Assembly (NCBI RefSeq): GCF_900475675.1
Contig: NZ_LS483403.1
Span: 124,001-188,000, forward strand
DNA from: Streptococcus lutetiensis
Lineage (GTDB): Bacteria > Bacillota > Bacilli > Lactobacillales > Streptococcaceae
Direction of reading: 5' to 3'
Length of the DNA stretch: 64,000 nt
The position numbers and the translations under genes were made by a program. Below, in pieces: positions 17,324 through 26,766 of this stretch (the stretch's first letter is position 1; each line of letters opens with the position of its first letter). The notes under the pieces are model-generated. The model was not told where the DNA came from, ran no database searches, and saw nothing but the letters and a program-made list of their open reading frames with translations.

Positions 17324-19825
17324 ATGGTAACTTATAATCATAAAGAAATTGAGAAAAAATGGCAGGCCTATTGGGCTGATAATCATACGTTTAAAACAGG
17401 AACAGATGCTGATAAACCAAATTTTTATGCGTTGGATATGTTCCCTTACCCATCTGGAGCTGGTCTGCACGTAGGACATCCAGAAGGATACACTGCGACT
17501 GATATTCTTAGCCGCTTTAAACGTGCTCAAGGTTACAACGTTCTTCACCCAATGGGTTGGGATGCTTTCGGACTTCCTGCCGAACAATACGCAATGGATA
17601 CAGGTAATGACCCAGCTGAATTTACAGCTAAAAACATTGCAAACTTCAAACGCCAAATCAACTCACTTGGTTTCTCATATGACTGGGATCGTGAAGTGAA
17701 CACAACTGACCCTAATTATTACAAATGGACTCAGTGGATTTTCACAAAATTATACGAAAAAGGTTTGGCATACGAAGCTGAAGTGCCAGTTAACTGGGTT
17801 GAAGAATTAGGTACAGCTATCGCCAACGAAGAAGTGCTTCCTGACGGAACTTCAGAACGTGGTGGTTACCCAGTTGTCCGTAAACCAATGCGTCAATGGA
17901 TGCTTAAAATCACAGCTTACGCAGAACGTTTGCTTAACGACTTGGATGACCTTGATTGGCCAGAATCAATCAAAGACATGCAACGTAACTGGATTGGTAA
18001 ATCAACTGGTGCTAACGTTACTTTTAAAGTTAAAGACACTGGCAAAGATTTCACAGTATTTACAACTCGTCCAGATACACTCTTTGGTGCAACTTACGCT
18101 GTTTTGGCTCCAGAACACCCACTTGTTGAAGCTATTACAACACCAGAACAAGCACAAGCTGTTGCGGATTACAAACATCAAGCAAGTCTTAAATCTGACC
18201 TAGCTCGTACAGACCTTGCTAAAGAAAAAACTGGTGTTTGGACTGGTAGCTACGCTATTAACCCAGTAAATGGTAAAGAAATGCCAATCTGGATTGCTGA
18301 CTATGTTCTTGTAAGCTACGGAACTGGTGCTATCATGGCTGTTCCTGCCCACGATACACGTGACTGGGAATTCGCAAAACAATTTAACCTAGAAATCATT
18401 CCAGTTCTTGAAGGTGGAAATGTTGAAGAAGAAGCTTACACAGAAGATGGACTTCACATCAACTCTGGCTTCCTAGATGGTCTTGATAAAGCGCAAGCTA
18501 TTGACAAAATGGTCGAATGGCTTGAAGCAGAAGGTGTTGGTAACAAGAAAGTAACTTACCGTCTTCGTGACTGGCTCTTCTCACGTCAACGTTATTGGGG
18601 TGAACCAATCCCAATCATCCACTGGGAAGATGGTACAACAACAGCTGTTCCAGAGGAGCAATTACCACTTGTATTGCCAGTAACAAAAGACATCAAACCT
18701 TCAGGTACAGGTGAATCACCACTTGCTAACTTGACTGATTGGCTTGAAGTGACACGCGAAGACGGCGTTAAGGGTCGCCGTGAAACCAATACAATGCCAC
18801 AATGGGCTGGTTCAAGCTGGTACTTCTTGCGTTACATTGATCCACACAACGATGAAAAATTGGCTGATGAAGAGCTTCTAAAAGCTTGGTTGCCAGTTGA
18901 TATTTACATCGGTGGTGCAGAACACGCTGTACTTCACCTTCTTTATGCTCGTTTCTGGCATAAATTCCTTTATGATTTAGGTGTCGTTCCAACCAAAGAA
19001 CCATTCCAAAAACTCTTTAACCAAGGGATGATTTTGGGAACAAGCTACCGCGATCACCGTGGTGCACTTGTGGCAACTGACAAAGTTGAAAAACGTGACG
19101 GTTCATTCTTCCACATTGAAACTGGTGAAGAACTTGAACAAGCACCAGCGAAAATGTCTAAATCACTTAAAAACGTTGTTAACCCCGATGATGTGGTTGA
19201 ACATTATGGTGCAGATACACTTCGCGTGTACGAAATGTTCATGGGACCACTTGATGCCTCCATCGCATGGTCTGAAGAAGGTCTTGAAGGCTCACGTAAA
19301 TTCCTCGACCGCGTCTATCGCTTGTTGACAACAAAAGAAATTGTTGCAGAAAACAATGGCAATTTGGATAAAGTTTACAACGAAACAGTCAAAGCTGTAA
19401 CTGAACAACTTGAAGCCATGAAATTCAACACAGCTATTGCGCAATTAATGGTATTCGTCAACGCAGCAAATAAAGAAGATAAACTCTTTGCTGACTACGC
19501 TAAAGGCTTTGTACAATTGTTAGCACCATTTGCACCACACCTTTCTGAAGAATTGTGGCAAACATTGACACAATCAGGCGAATCAATTTCATACGTTGCA
19601 TGGCCAACATGGGACGAAGCAAAACTCGTTGAAAACGACGTTGAAATTGTTATCCAAATCAAAGGTAAAGTTCGTGCAAAACTTGTTGTACCAAAAGATT
19701 CAAGCCGTGAAGAACTTGAAAAACTTGCTCTTGCTAACGACAAAATTCAAGCAGAAATTGCTGGTAAAGATATTATCAAAGTGATTGCTGTACCTAACAA
19801 ACTTGTTAATATCGTGGTAAAATAA
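17324..19825 (+). CDS. leuS: Leucyl-tRNA synthetase
   Basis: The 833-residue class I synthetase charges tRNA-Leu. The HIGH-type motif reads [17 protein letters not shown] (~40-55), an editing (CP1) domain occupies about residues 220-420 ([19 protein letters not shown]), the KMSKS loop is [15 protein letters not shown] (~615), and the anticodon-binding and C-terminal domains follow. ATG 17324 is favoured over 17312 because GGAG lies 6 bp upstream of it. TATAAT upstream and a terminator downstream make it a single-gene unit. No leucine T-box is seen in the short leader. Confidence 0.97.
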   Translation: MVTYNHKEIEKKWQAYWADNHTFKTGTDADKPNFYALDMFPYPSGAGLHVGHPEGYTATDILSRFKRAQGYNVLHPMGWDAFGLPAEQYAMDTGNDPAEFTAKNIANFKRQINSLGFSYDWDREVNTTDPNYYKWTQWIFTKLYEKGLAYEAEVPVNWVEELGTAIANEEVLPDGTSERGGYPVVRKPMRQWMLKITAYAERLLNDLDDLDWPESIKDMQRNWIGKSTGANVTFKVKDTGKDFTVFTTRPDTLFGATYAVLAPEHPLVEAITTPEQAQAVADYKHQASLKSDLARTDLAKEKTGVWTGSYAINPVNGKEMPIWIADYVLVSYGTGAIMAVPAHDTRDWEFAKQFNLEIIPVLEGGNVEEEAYTEDGLHINSGFLDGLDKAQAIDKMVEWLEAEGVGNKKVTYRLRDWLFSRQRYWGEPIPIIHWEDGTTTAVPEEQLPLVLPVTKDIKPSGTGESPLANLTDWLEVTREDGVKGRRETNTMPQWAGSSWYFLRYIDPHNDEKLADEELLKAWLPVDIYIGGAEHAVLHLLYARFWHKFLYDLGVVPTKEPFQKLFNQGMILGTSYRDHRGALVATDKVEKRDGSFFHIETGEELEQAPAKMSKSLKNVVNPDDVVEHYGADTLRVYEMFMGPLDASIAWSEEGLEGSRKFLDRVYRLLTTKEIVAENNGNLDKVYNETVKAVTEQLEAMKFNTAIAQLMVFVNAANKEDKLFADYAKGFVQLLAPFAPHLSEELWQTLTQSGESISYVAWPTWDEAKLVENDVEIVIQIKGKVRAKLVVPKDSSREELEKLALANDKIQAEIAGKDIIKVIAVPNKLVNIVVK

Positions 19826-19843
19826 TCACTACATATAATCTTG

Positions 19844-19871
19844 AACTCCTGTCCAATGGACAGGAGTTTTT
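19844..19871 (+). terminator. Terminator of leuS
   Basis: Perfect 11-bp stem AACTCCTGTCC/GGACAGGAGTT with a 3-nt loop and T run. Confidence 0.93.
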
Positions 19872-19915
19872 GGTTTATAACGATGATGTTTGGTAAAACT
19901 TAGTAAAATCCAATA

Positions 19916-19929
19916 GTAAACGTTTACAA
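19916..19929 (+). promoter_or_regulatory. cre-like site upstream of galM
   Basis: GTAAACGTTTAC is a perfect 12-bp palindrome with central CG and fits the CcpA cre consensus except at one outer position. It lies about 55 bp before the galM start, so carbon catabolite control is likely; a LacI-family operator is the alternative. Confidence 0.6.
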
Positions 19930-19980
19930 AAAATTATCTAAAAGGTAAAATAAAAGAAAGAACCTAAGAAAGAGGGAAAA

Positions 19981-21012
19981 ATGGAAGTAAAACAAGAAAT
20001 TGTTGAGATAATTAATCGGCAAAAGATTGAAAAATACACTATTATTAATGATAATGGTGTCCAAGTTGGTTTACTAACGCTGGGAGCAACTTGGCAAGAA
20101 TTTTTAGTGCCAGATGACAAAGGTGGTCAGAAAAATCTTATCATTGGTTTTGATGAGCCAAGTGATTATCTGAAAAGTCCTTTATGTGCAGGTCAATCAA
20201 TCGGACGTGTTGCAGGGCGTATTAATCAAGGGAAAGTTAACCTTGATGGCAAAGAAATTCAGCTACCACAAAACGAAAAAGGAAACACTCTTCACGGTGG
20301 TCCAAAAGGTTTCCACAAACACATTTGGCAAGCAAGAGTTGAAAATGATATTGACAAAGCCACTGTTGTCATGACTTACAATGCCAAAGAAAGCGTTGAT
20401 GGTTTCCCTGGTGATATGTTGGTAACAGCACGTTTTACGCTGGATAACGACAATTGTTTTACAATCACTTACACTGGTAAAAATGGCGGTCAAGCGACCC
20501 TCTTTAACCCAACTAACCACGTTTACTTTAACCTCGGTGAACGCCAAGACTTGGCACACCATACCTTTACTTTGGCTGCTGACTGTTACTTGGAAACACG
20601 TGATGATTTGGTGCCAACAGGAAAATTCATTGACGTTGCTGGCACAGCTTATGATTTTCAAACTGGGCAAAACCTTGGAGAGGCTATCGCTGATACAGGC
20701 GGGCTTGACGATGCTTTCTTGGTAAATGCTTCGCTTGATAAACCTTGTGGAGAATTGAAAGATGAAGAAAGTGGCGATTCTGTTCACCTTTATTCTGACC
20801 GTGATACTTGGGTCGTTTACAGTATGGGTGGTATTCCTGAGGATATTTATCCAGCGCGTGATAAGGGTAAAATGGCTAAAGAATTTGAAGCCTTAGCGCT
20901 TGAAGCACAATTTCTCCCAGATGCTATTAATCATGACGGTTTTGGTGATATTGTTCTTCCAGCCAATACCGAAAAGACTTATACTATTGCTTTTGAATAT
21001 CATAAAGGATAA
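19981..21012 (+). CDS. galM: Galactose mutarotase (aldose 1-epimerase)
   Basis: The 343-residue cytosolic enzyme interconverts alpha and beta anomers of hexoses at the entry of the Leloir pathway. Motifs include GRVAGRINQGKVNLDG near 80, the catalytic region NPTNHVYFNLGE (~175) with its His, and the base region EALALEAQFLPDAINH (~305). AAAGAGGGAAAA precedes the ATG. It stands alone between leuS and the duplicated segment; no other Leloir genes are in the window. Confidence 0.93.
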   Translation: MEVKQEIVEIINRQKIEKYTIINDNGVQVGLLTLGATWQEFLVPDDKGGQKNLIIGFDEPSDYLKSPLCAGQSIGRVAGRINQGKVNLDGKEIQLPQNEKGNTLHGGPKGFHKHIWQARVENDIDKATVVMTYNAKESVDGFPGDMLVTARFTLDNDNCFTITYTGKNGGQATLFNPTNHVYFNLGERQDLAHHTFTLAADCYLETRDDLVPTGKFIDVAGTAYDFQTGQNLGEAIADTGGLDDAFLVNASLDKPCGELKDEESGDSVHLYSDRDTWVVYSMGGIPEDIYPARDKGKMAKEFEALALEAQFLPDAINHDGFGDIVLPANTEKTYTIAFEYHKG

Positions 21013-21037
21013 TATAATTTTACAAATTCAGTTAAAA

Positions 21038-21065
21038 AAGAGATTTCTGTTTGGAATCTCTTTTT
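21038..21065 (+). terminator. Terminator of galM
   Basis: AAGAGATT/AATCTCTT stem followed by a T run. Confidence 0.85.
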
Positions 21066-21163
21066 ATAATTTACAATTGATTCTTGAATTATGATTGAGA
21101 AAATCCAGTCAGAGCAAAATAGTTGTGTGAAAACATACTTTGTAGTAGCATAGTGTTATACAG

Positions 21164-21208
21164 TTCTACATACTATATTCCAACATCAAAGTAATATAGT
21201 ATGTAGAA
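21164..21208 (+). promoter_or_regulatory. 16-bp perfect inverted repeat in DUF4649 leader (copy 2)
   Basis: Same arms and 13-nt loop as copy 1, 20 bp before the DUF4649 start codon. Retention of an unchanged palindrome is consistent with function, but the duplication may be too recent to tell. Confidence 0.6.
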
Positions 21209-21228
21209 TTAGAAAGGAAATGTAAATA

Positions 21229-21450
21229 ATGATTGAAATTACATTTTTAAACGCCGTAAACCAAGAACGAGTGGTGACGTTTGACTCATACGAGGAATTC
21301 GAACGTTCACAGCAAGCTTGCTCAATCGATATTGCCGACTATTACAAAGTCACTAAGGTCGTTTATAACGGTCATGTGCTGGATTATTCAGGAAATTATG
21401 GCAACCTATTTTACTACTTTTTAAAACAAGATTTAACACAATATCGCTAA
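21229..21450 (+). CDS. DUF4649-family protein (copy 2)
   Basis: Identical in amino-acid sequence to the copy at 10225. The 73-residue protein ends FYYFLKQDLTQYR and shows no known catalytic motif. It is co-oriented with the RclA-type gene 48 bp downstream, and the pair likely shares one transcript. Function unknown; its constant pairing with a disulfide reductase hints at redox or oxidant defence. Confidence 0.8.
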   Translation: MIEITFLNAVNQERVVTFDSYEEFERSQQACSIDIADYYKVTKVVYNGHVLDYSGNYGNLFYYFLKQDLTQYR

Positions 21451-21498
21451 TATCATGTCTGTTATTTAATGATGCGGTGCTTTTATGGGAGAACAAAA

Positions 21499-22818
21499 AT
21501 GAAAACATATGATTTATTAGTCATTGGCTTTGGTAAAGCTGGAAAGACACTTGCTGCTAAGATGAGTTCTCTTGGCAAGAAAGTTGCTCTTGTTGAAGAA
21601 AGTTCTTCAATGTATGGAGGAACTTGTATCAATATTGGCTGTATTCCAACAAAAACATTAATCCATGCAGCTGAAAATCATTTAACATTTGAGCAGGCAA
21701 TGGCTGAAAAAGAGGTGGTTACGCGTCGATTAAATCAGAAAAATAAAGCCAATGTGGTCAATGCTGGTGTAGATCTTTATGATGCTAAAGCAAGTTTTGT
21801 CTCTAATAAGGTTATTAAAATAGTTGCTGGCGAGGATAGCGAACAGATAACAGCTGATACTATAGTGATTAATACAGGCGCCATTTCAAATCGTTTGCCT
21901 ATCCCAGGATTAAAGGAATCTAAAAATGTCTTTGACAGCACTGGTATTCAAAAATTAGAAACTCTACCACAAAGGTTAGGAATCATTGGAGGGGGTAATA
22001 TTGGGCTTGAATTTGCCAGTCTTTATGCTAATCTTGGCAGTAAGGTCACTGTTTTTGAGACTGCTAACCGTATTTTGCCACGTGAGGAGGATATCGTTGC
22101 GCAGTTAGCAAAAGAATACATGGAAGAAGACGGTGTTTCCTTTGTTTTAAATGCTCAGATAAATGCTTTAGAAAATGATGAAGATGATAATGTTATTTTA
22201 AGCAATCATGGTCAGAAAATGAGTTTTGATGCTGTCCTTTATGCGACTGGTCGTAAACCGAATATTACTGACTTGGGACTTGAAAATACAGATATTGTGG
22301 TAACAGACCGTGGTGCCATTGAGGTTGATGATTATTGTGAAACTAGTGTTCCAAATGTTTATGCTGTTGGGGATGTCAATGGCGGACTCCAATTTACTTA
22401 TGTGTCATTGGACGATTATCGCATAGTTTTTAATAAATTAACTGGACAGAGTGATTATAACGCTAGTCAGAGAAATAATATCCCCACTACATTATTTATT
22501 AAACCTGCTTTGGCACGTGTAGGTTTAACAGAAAAAGAGGCTGCAGAGGCAAATCTTCCCTATAAAGCAAATGAATTAATGGTTTCAGCTATGCCTAGAG
22601 CTCATGTTAATGGTAACCTTCGAGGTATTTATAAGGTTATTGTTAATGAAAAAACACAAGATATTTTAGGAGCAACTCTTTTTGGTGAAGGTGCTCAGGA
22701 AAATATAAACCTGATTAAGTTAGCTATGGATAACCATATTCCATATACTTATATTAAGAATCAAATATTTACGCATCCTACTATGGCAGAGAACCTTAAT
22801 GACGTTTTTAATTTTTGA
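21499..22818 (+). CDS. RclA/Har-like flavoprotein disulfide reductase (copy 2)
   Basis: Same architecture as copy 1: FAD fold, Cys pair in GGTCINIGCIP, NAD(P)H fold, dimerisation domain. It differs from copy 1 at five residues: Arg for His in EVVTRRLNQ, Ile for Val in REEDIVAQ, Val for Ile in DGVSFV, Asp for Asn in VDDYCE and Lys for Asn in FIKPAL. None touches the Cys pair. The likely role is NADPH-driven reduction of hypothiocyanous acid or related oxidants. ATG 21499 follows GGGAGAACAAAA. Confidence 0.83.
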   Translation: MKTYDLLVIGFGKAGKTLAAKMSSLGKKVALVEESSSMYGGTCINIGCIPTKTLIHAAENHLTFEQAMAEKEVVTRRLNQKNKANVVNAGVDLYDAKASFVSNKVIKIVAGEDSEQITADTIVINTGAISNRLPIPGLKESKNVFDSTGIQKLETLPQRLGIIGGGNIGLEFASLYANLGSKVTVFETANRILPREEDIVAQLAKEYMEEDGVSFVLNAQINALENDEDDNVILSNHGQKMSFDAVLYATGRKPNITDLGLENTDIVVTDRGAIEVDDYCETSVPNVYAVGDVNGGLQFTYVSLDDYRIVFNKLTGQSDYNASQRNNIPTTLFIKPALARVGLTEKEAAEANLPYKANELMVSAMPRAHVNGNLRGIYKVIVNEKTQDILGATLFGEGAQENINLIKLAMDNHIPYTYIKNQIFTHPTMAENLNDVFNF

Positions 22819-22886
22819 AATAAAAGACGACCAGCAGATTGTCAAAAAATTGATAAAATCGTAACAAATTGATTTTAAAACAAGCA

Positions 22887-22912
22887 AAAAGCCCTAAACA
22901 AAGGGCTTTTTC
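22887..22912. terminator. Terminator shared by RclA copy 2 and tRNA-Lys/6S RNA
   Basis: AAAAGCCCT/AGGGCTTTT works in both directions, with a T run on each strand, between converging units. Confidence 0.88.
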
Positions 22913-22925
22913 TTATGACGTTTAG

Positions 22926-22998
22926 TCCTCCCTATAGGGCTCGAACCTATGACCCATGGATTAAGAGTCCACTGCTCTACCAACTGAGCTAAGGAAGG
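22926..22998 (-). tRNA. tRNA-Lys (anticodon CTT)
   Basis: The 73-nt minus-strand sequence folds as a cloverleaf. The acceptor CCTTCCT pairs with AGGGAGG, the D arm GCTCAGTTGGTAGAGC is intact, the anticodon loop CTCTTAA gives CUU (Lys), and the T arm is ATAGG-TTCGAGC-CCTAT with discriminator A. CCA is not encoded. It lies directly downstream of 6S RNA on the same strand and probably shares its transcript. Confidence 0.96.
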
Positions 22999-23006
22999 AT
23001 AAGAAG

Positions 23007-23195
23007 CTGTATTGGCACCGTGATTCACGATTTGTATTGAACCCGCAATCTACAAGCAGGTGGGCAACTCGCTTCTCCTTAGTTGCTTCCGCGTGTAACG
23101 GCCTGCATACTGGAGAAAGACTACTGTTTCCCGAAATACAAATATTTAGTCGGTCAACACATTGATGTGAATTCGTATGCCACAGCAATAACCTA
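23007..23195 (-). ncRNA. ssrS: 6S RNA
   Basis: A ~190-nt minus-strand transcript forms a long rod. Its ends pair (GCTGT/ACAGC, GGCA/TGCC, ATTCAC/GTGAAT) and the internal part folds back with a large bulge, the open-promoter mimic of 6S RNA. A promoter with TTGAAA, 16-bp spacer and TATCAT lies just upstream (23203-23230 on the plus strand). Location between tRNA-Lys and rarA fits streptococcal 6S RNA as I recall it. It binds housekeeping RNA polymerase in stationary phase. Confidence 0.75.
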
Positions 23196-23312
23196 TATAT
23201 CTATGATAGCATTTTTAAAAAATATTTCAAGGGCAAATCTTATTTTTTAGAAAGCGATTTTCTTTTTAAGCATTAATGAAAACTATTAAAATGAGAAAGT
23301 ACCATATTATCA

Positions 23313-24581
23313 TTATTTAGACAGTTCATCAATTCGCTCTTTGTTAGCACCGAGGGCGCGTTCGTATTTTCCGGTTTGGTTAGCATCAAAATAATTTTTT
23401 TCGACTAACTTATCTGGTAAATACTGCTGTTTAACCCATTTTTCAGGATAGTTGTGAGGGTATTTGTAATCTTGGGCGTTACCAAGTTCTTTGCTACCAG
23501 CATAGTGACCATCACGTAAATGGCGTGGGATTGGTAGTGAGCCGTTTTTGTGCAAATCAGTGATAGCTTCGTCAATAGCTGTGTAGGCTGAATTTGATTT
23601 TGGTGACAAGGCTAGATCAATTACGACGTTAGCAATCAAGATGCGTGCTTCAGGAAAACCGATTTTTTGAGCAGCATCAAGTGCTGTAACGGTATGAATC
23701 TGGGCATCTGGATTGGCAAGACCAATGTCTTCATACGCGATAACAGTCAGTCTTCTAGCAAGGCTTGGCAGATCCCCAGCTTCAATCAGACGAGCAGCGT
23801 AATGCAGGCTAGCATTGACGTCAGAACCACGGATGGATTTTTGAAGGGCTGAGAGCACATCGTAGTGTCCATCGCCGTTTTTATCCATGGTAATGTAGCT
23901 TCGCTGCAAGCTATTTTCAACGGTATCAAGGTTAATGTGGCGAATACCTTTGTCATCAGCCTTGGTTGACATGACTGCTAAATCTAGCGAGTTAAAGGCA
24001 GAGCGCAAATCACCGTTGGTAGCTGTTGCGATGAAATCAAGAGCATCCGCATCAATATCGACACCAAATTCAAAGCCGCGCTCTTTATCTGATAATGCAG
24101 TTTGGAGGGCTTGCTTGATATCGTCGGTTGATAAGGGTTCTAACTCGAAGATTTGCACGCGTGAGCGAATGGCAGGTGTCACTGAGAAAAATGGATTTTC
24201 AGTTGTCGCTCCAATCATGATGATATTGCCGTTTTCAAGCAATGGTAGTAGAAAATCTTGTTTGGTTTTATCAAGACGATGGATTTCATCGAGCAGTAAA
24301 ACCAGTCCACCAGAAAATTTAGCTTCCTCGGCAATTTCTTGCAGGCGCTTTTTACTGTCTGTTGTAGCGTTGAACGTCCGAAAAGCGTATTTGGTTGTTC
24401 CTGCGATAGCGCTAGCGATTGAGGTCTTCCCGATACCAGGAGGACCGTAGAGAATCATTGATGACAGCATATTGGCCTCCACCATACGGCGAATGATTTT
24501 TCCTTCACCGACTAGATGTTTCTGGCCAATCACTTGGTCAATATTCTTAGGGCGCATTCGCAAAGCGAGATTATTTGGCAT
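23313..24581 (-). CDS. rarA: Replication-associated recombination protein RarA
   Basis: The 422-residue AAA+ ATPase acts at stalled replication forks. Walker A is LYGPPGIGKTS (~40-50), Walker B is LLLDEIHRLD (~100), sensor 1 is GATTEN, and the C-terminal tetramerisation region includes GDLPSLARRLTVIAYEDIGLANP. ATG 24581 follows GGAGGATATTC and overlaps the GNAT gene's end by 11 bp, so the two are translationally coupled. Further upstream in-frame ATGs lack ribosome sites. Confidence 0.94.
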   Translation of the reverse strand: MPNNLALRMRPKNIDQVIGQKHLVGEGKIIRRMVEANMLSSMILYGPPGIGKTSIASAIAGTTKYAFRTFNATTDSKKRLQEIAEEAKFSGGLVLLLDEIHRLDKTKQDFLLPLLENGNIIMIGATTENPFFSVTPAIRSRVQIFELEPLSTDDIKQALQTALSDKERGFEFGVDIDADALDFIATATNGDLRSAFNSLDLAVMSTKADDKGIRHINLDTVENSLQRSYITMDKNGDGHYDVLSALQKSIRGSDVNASLHYAARLIEAGDLPSLARRLTVIAYEDIGLANPDAQIHTVTALDAAQKIGFPEARILIANVVIDLALSPKSNSAYTAIDEAITDLHKNGSLPIPRHLRDGHYAGSKELGNAQDYKYPHNYPEKWVKQQYLPDKLVEKNYFDANQTGKYERALGANKERIDELSK

Positions 24582-25065
24582 GAATATCCTCCAGATAATA
24601 ACTGTAAATGAGGTCATCAACGTAATTATGGTTTAGGTAAAATTGATTTTTCAAAATAGCCTCTTGTTTAAAGCCTAATTTTTCGTAGAATGTGCAGGCT
24701 TTTTCATTTGATGATAGCACATGAATGAGAACTTTTTGGTAGCCGTCAGCTTTTGTCATATCGAAGAAAGTTTGGATAAGTTTGCGTCCGATACCTTGAC
24801 CGCGCGTTTTTTCAGAAACGGCAATGCCAAAAGTTACCACGTGATGACCGCTAGGGAAAGGATAATAAGTATGGTAATCAAGAACACCTAAAATGTCCTG
24901 ATTTTCTTCAGCGACAAGATAATGTGTTCCATTTTCAAAATCTTTGATGATTTTATCCTTATTTGCAATAGGTAGCGGAGCTGGCGTGTTAAATGTATCC
25001 CATGTTTGGTTTTCTAGTATAACCACTTGTTCAATATCTTCTAGCTCCATTGGTCGTATTTGCAT
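24571..25065 (-). CDS. GNAT-family N-acetyltransferase
   Basis: The 164-residue protein has the acetyl-CoA-binding signature RGQGIGRKLIQTFFDM (~90-105) and the typical beta4/beta5 region KVLIHVLSSNEKACTFYEKLGF. GNAT enzymes acetylate amino groups of small molecules or proteins; the substrate cannot be predicted. It is cotranscribed with rarA, overlapping its start. Confidence 0.88.
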   Translation of the reverse strand: MQIRPMELEDIEQVVILENQTWDTFNTPAPLPIANKDKIIKDFENGTHYLVAEENQDILGVLDYHTYYPFPSGHHVVTFGIAVSEKTRGQGIGRKLIQTFFDMTKADGYQKVLIHVLSSNEKACTFYEKLGFKQEAILKNQFYLNHNYVDDLIYSYYLEDIHAK

Positions 25066-25128
25066 GTCATTTCCCCTTAAGTATGATAAAATAATTGTAA
25101 CACAAAAGAAGATTGGAAGAAATTTTTA

Positions 25129-25599
25129 ATGGCTAAATTTGGCTTTTTATCAGTATTAGAAGAAGAAATGGATAAGCACTTCACGTTTGATTATGCCATT
25201 GATTGGAATAAGAAAAATCATGCGGTGGAAGTGACTTTTATTTTGGAAGCGCAGAATCAATCTGCGGTTGAAACTGTGGATGACCAAGGTGAGGTTAGCA
25301 GCGAGGATATTGTTTTTGAAGATTACGTACTATTTTACAACCAAGCAAAATCTAAAGTTGACCATGATGACTACTTGGTGACTGTTCCTTTTGATGCTAA
25401 AAAAGGATTCTCACGCGAATTTTTAGCGTATTTTGCAGAAACATTAAACGATGTTGCAACTAAAGGTCTTGATGATTTGATGGACTTTTTAGCAGATGAA
25501 AATGCAACTGACTTTGCTCTTGAATGGGATGCTGAAAGCTTTGAAAAAGGCAAAGCAGAGTTAAAAGAAACAGAATTCTTTGCATATCCGAGATATTAA
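25129..25599 (+). CDS. DUF3013-family protein
   Basis: The 156-residue acidic cytosolic protein (MAKFGFLSVLEEEMDKHFTF) matches the streptococcal DUF3013 family, of unknown function. No catalytic motif, signal peptide or membrane helix is visible. It is divergent from the GNAT-rarA unit, with a TATGATAAAAT -10-like stretch just upstream. The nuclease pseudogene starts 1 bp after its stop. Confidence 0.8.
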   Translation: MAKFGFLSVLEEEMDKHFTFDYAIDWNKKNHAVEVTFILEAQNQSAVETVDDQGEVSSEDIVFEDYVLFYNQAKSKVDHDDYLVTVPFDAKKGFSREFLAYFAETLNDVATKGLDDLMDFLADENATDFALEWDAESFEKGKAELKETEFFAYPRY

Positions 25600-25600
25600 G

Positions 25601-26500
25601 ATGGTAAAAAGAGGTAAAAATATAAATATGTTTCTGATGGATGGTGAAGTCACTGGTAAGATTAAGTGTACTTTATCCAACTGGACAGGCGTGATTTATA
25701 AAATTCCTAGAATTCAGTTAGGTGATTTAAAATCAAGACCTGAGATGAAACAAAGTGGTGTTTATTTTTTACTTGGTCGTGATGATTCTAATCAGCAGGA
25801 TACAGTTTATATTGGTCAAGCAACGAGCTGAAAGAATGGCGAAGGTGTTTTGTTACGTGTTCAAGAGCATACTAGGGATAATCATGCTGATTATTTCAAT
25901 GATGTCATTGTATTAACAACGCAAAATAATTCCTTTGGGCCGACTGAAATCAGTTATTTGGAAAACAGATTTACTCAGCTAGCAAACGAAGCAAATCGTT
26001 TTGTTGTTCGAAATGGTAACGAACCAAATTCTGGCAATGTAACTGAAGAAAAGCAATCTGAACTGGATGAGGTTGTTGAGAATACAAAAACAATAATTGG
26101 AACCCTTGGTTATCGAGTATTTGTTCCTATGATTAACGGTGACAATTCTGTTGATGAAGAGCCAATTGAGGCTGAAACTGTTCTTACTCTTAAACGTAAC
26201 ATTAAGCGATCAAACCGTGAAATTATTGCAACTTGCCGACAGACAGCAGAGGGATTGGTTGTTCTTGAAGGCAGTATGATTGAACTTACAGATGGTAAAG
26301 GACTTCCAAAATCTATTCGTGACTTGCGACAAGAGTTACTGAAAGAGGGAATTATCAAGGATGGTATCCTCAAGAAAAATCGATTTTTCAATAGTCCACC
26401 TTATGCAGCATCTTTTGTTTTAGGTATGCCTACAAACGGTCGTACTGATTGGAAGGATTCAAATGGATGTAGTTTGAAAGAGAGAGAAGAAAATTTATAA
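25601..26500 (+). pseudogene. GIY-YIG nuclease/DUF4357 protein with internal stop
   Basis: The frame starts MVKRGKNINMFLMDGEVTGK and contains a GIY-YIG fold (SGVYFLLGRDDSNQQDTVYIGQA). It is cut by TGA 25829-25831, then continues in the same frame with KNGEGVLLRVQEHT through to 26500. The C-terminus (PPYAASFVLGMPTNGRTDWK) is a DUF4357-like domain. A Trp or Arg codon probably mutated to TGA. The total of about 300 codons is a normal family length. Such proteins are often accessory nucleases linked to defence islands. Confidence 0.8.
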
Positions 26501-26513
26501 TAATATGTAAATG

Positions 26514-26734
26514 TTCAGGTGTTTTATTGTGGATAAAGGGAGTTAATAGCTCCGCCTGAAATAGATTAGATAGAAAGGAAAAGGTTCGGTTAGTATTTTA
26601 ACTGAACCCGCCCGAAACAAAATAGAAAAGGAGTATGAGGATAAGTGTTCATCTTTGAACACGGACGGAAAACTCGGAAAAAAGATAAGCTTGACTAGTG
26701 TCTGTCGACACGTCATCAAGCTTTCTATTTTTTA
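26514..26734 (+). promoter_or_regulatory. Multi-hairpin leader with terminator upstream of prmA
   Basis: Successive hairpins lie at 26514-26560 (TTCAGGTG/CGCCTGAA enclosing GGAG/CTCC), 26583-26608 (GGTTC/GAACC) and 26645-26662 (GTGTTCA/TGAACAC). A terminator at 26687-26734 follows (AAGCTTGA/TCAAGCTT, then a T-rich tail). The first two are followed by similar GCC(T/C)GAAA-purine stretches. It may be an attenuator for prmA-rsmE, or simply the 3' end of the upstream transcript. Confidence 0.5.
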
Positions 26735-26766
26735 GTCGTTTTCTAGTCGTCCTTTGTATCAGAAAT

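Larger units (their letters stand above)
21118..22827 (+). repeat. 1.7-kb segmental duplication, copy 2
   Basis: Counterpart of 10114-11823, nearly identical at a constant offset. This copy sits between galM and tRNA-Lys, a conserved-looking setting, so it may be the ancestral one. A terminator follows it directly. Confidence 0.95.

Noticed and set aside
26698-26766. Extra 23 codons at the N-terminus of PrmA
   Set aside because: They lie in the terminator, are unlike PrmA homologues, and lack a ribosome site.
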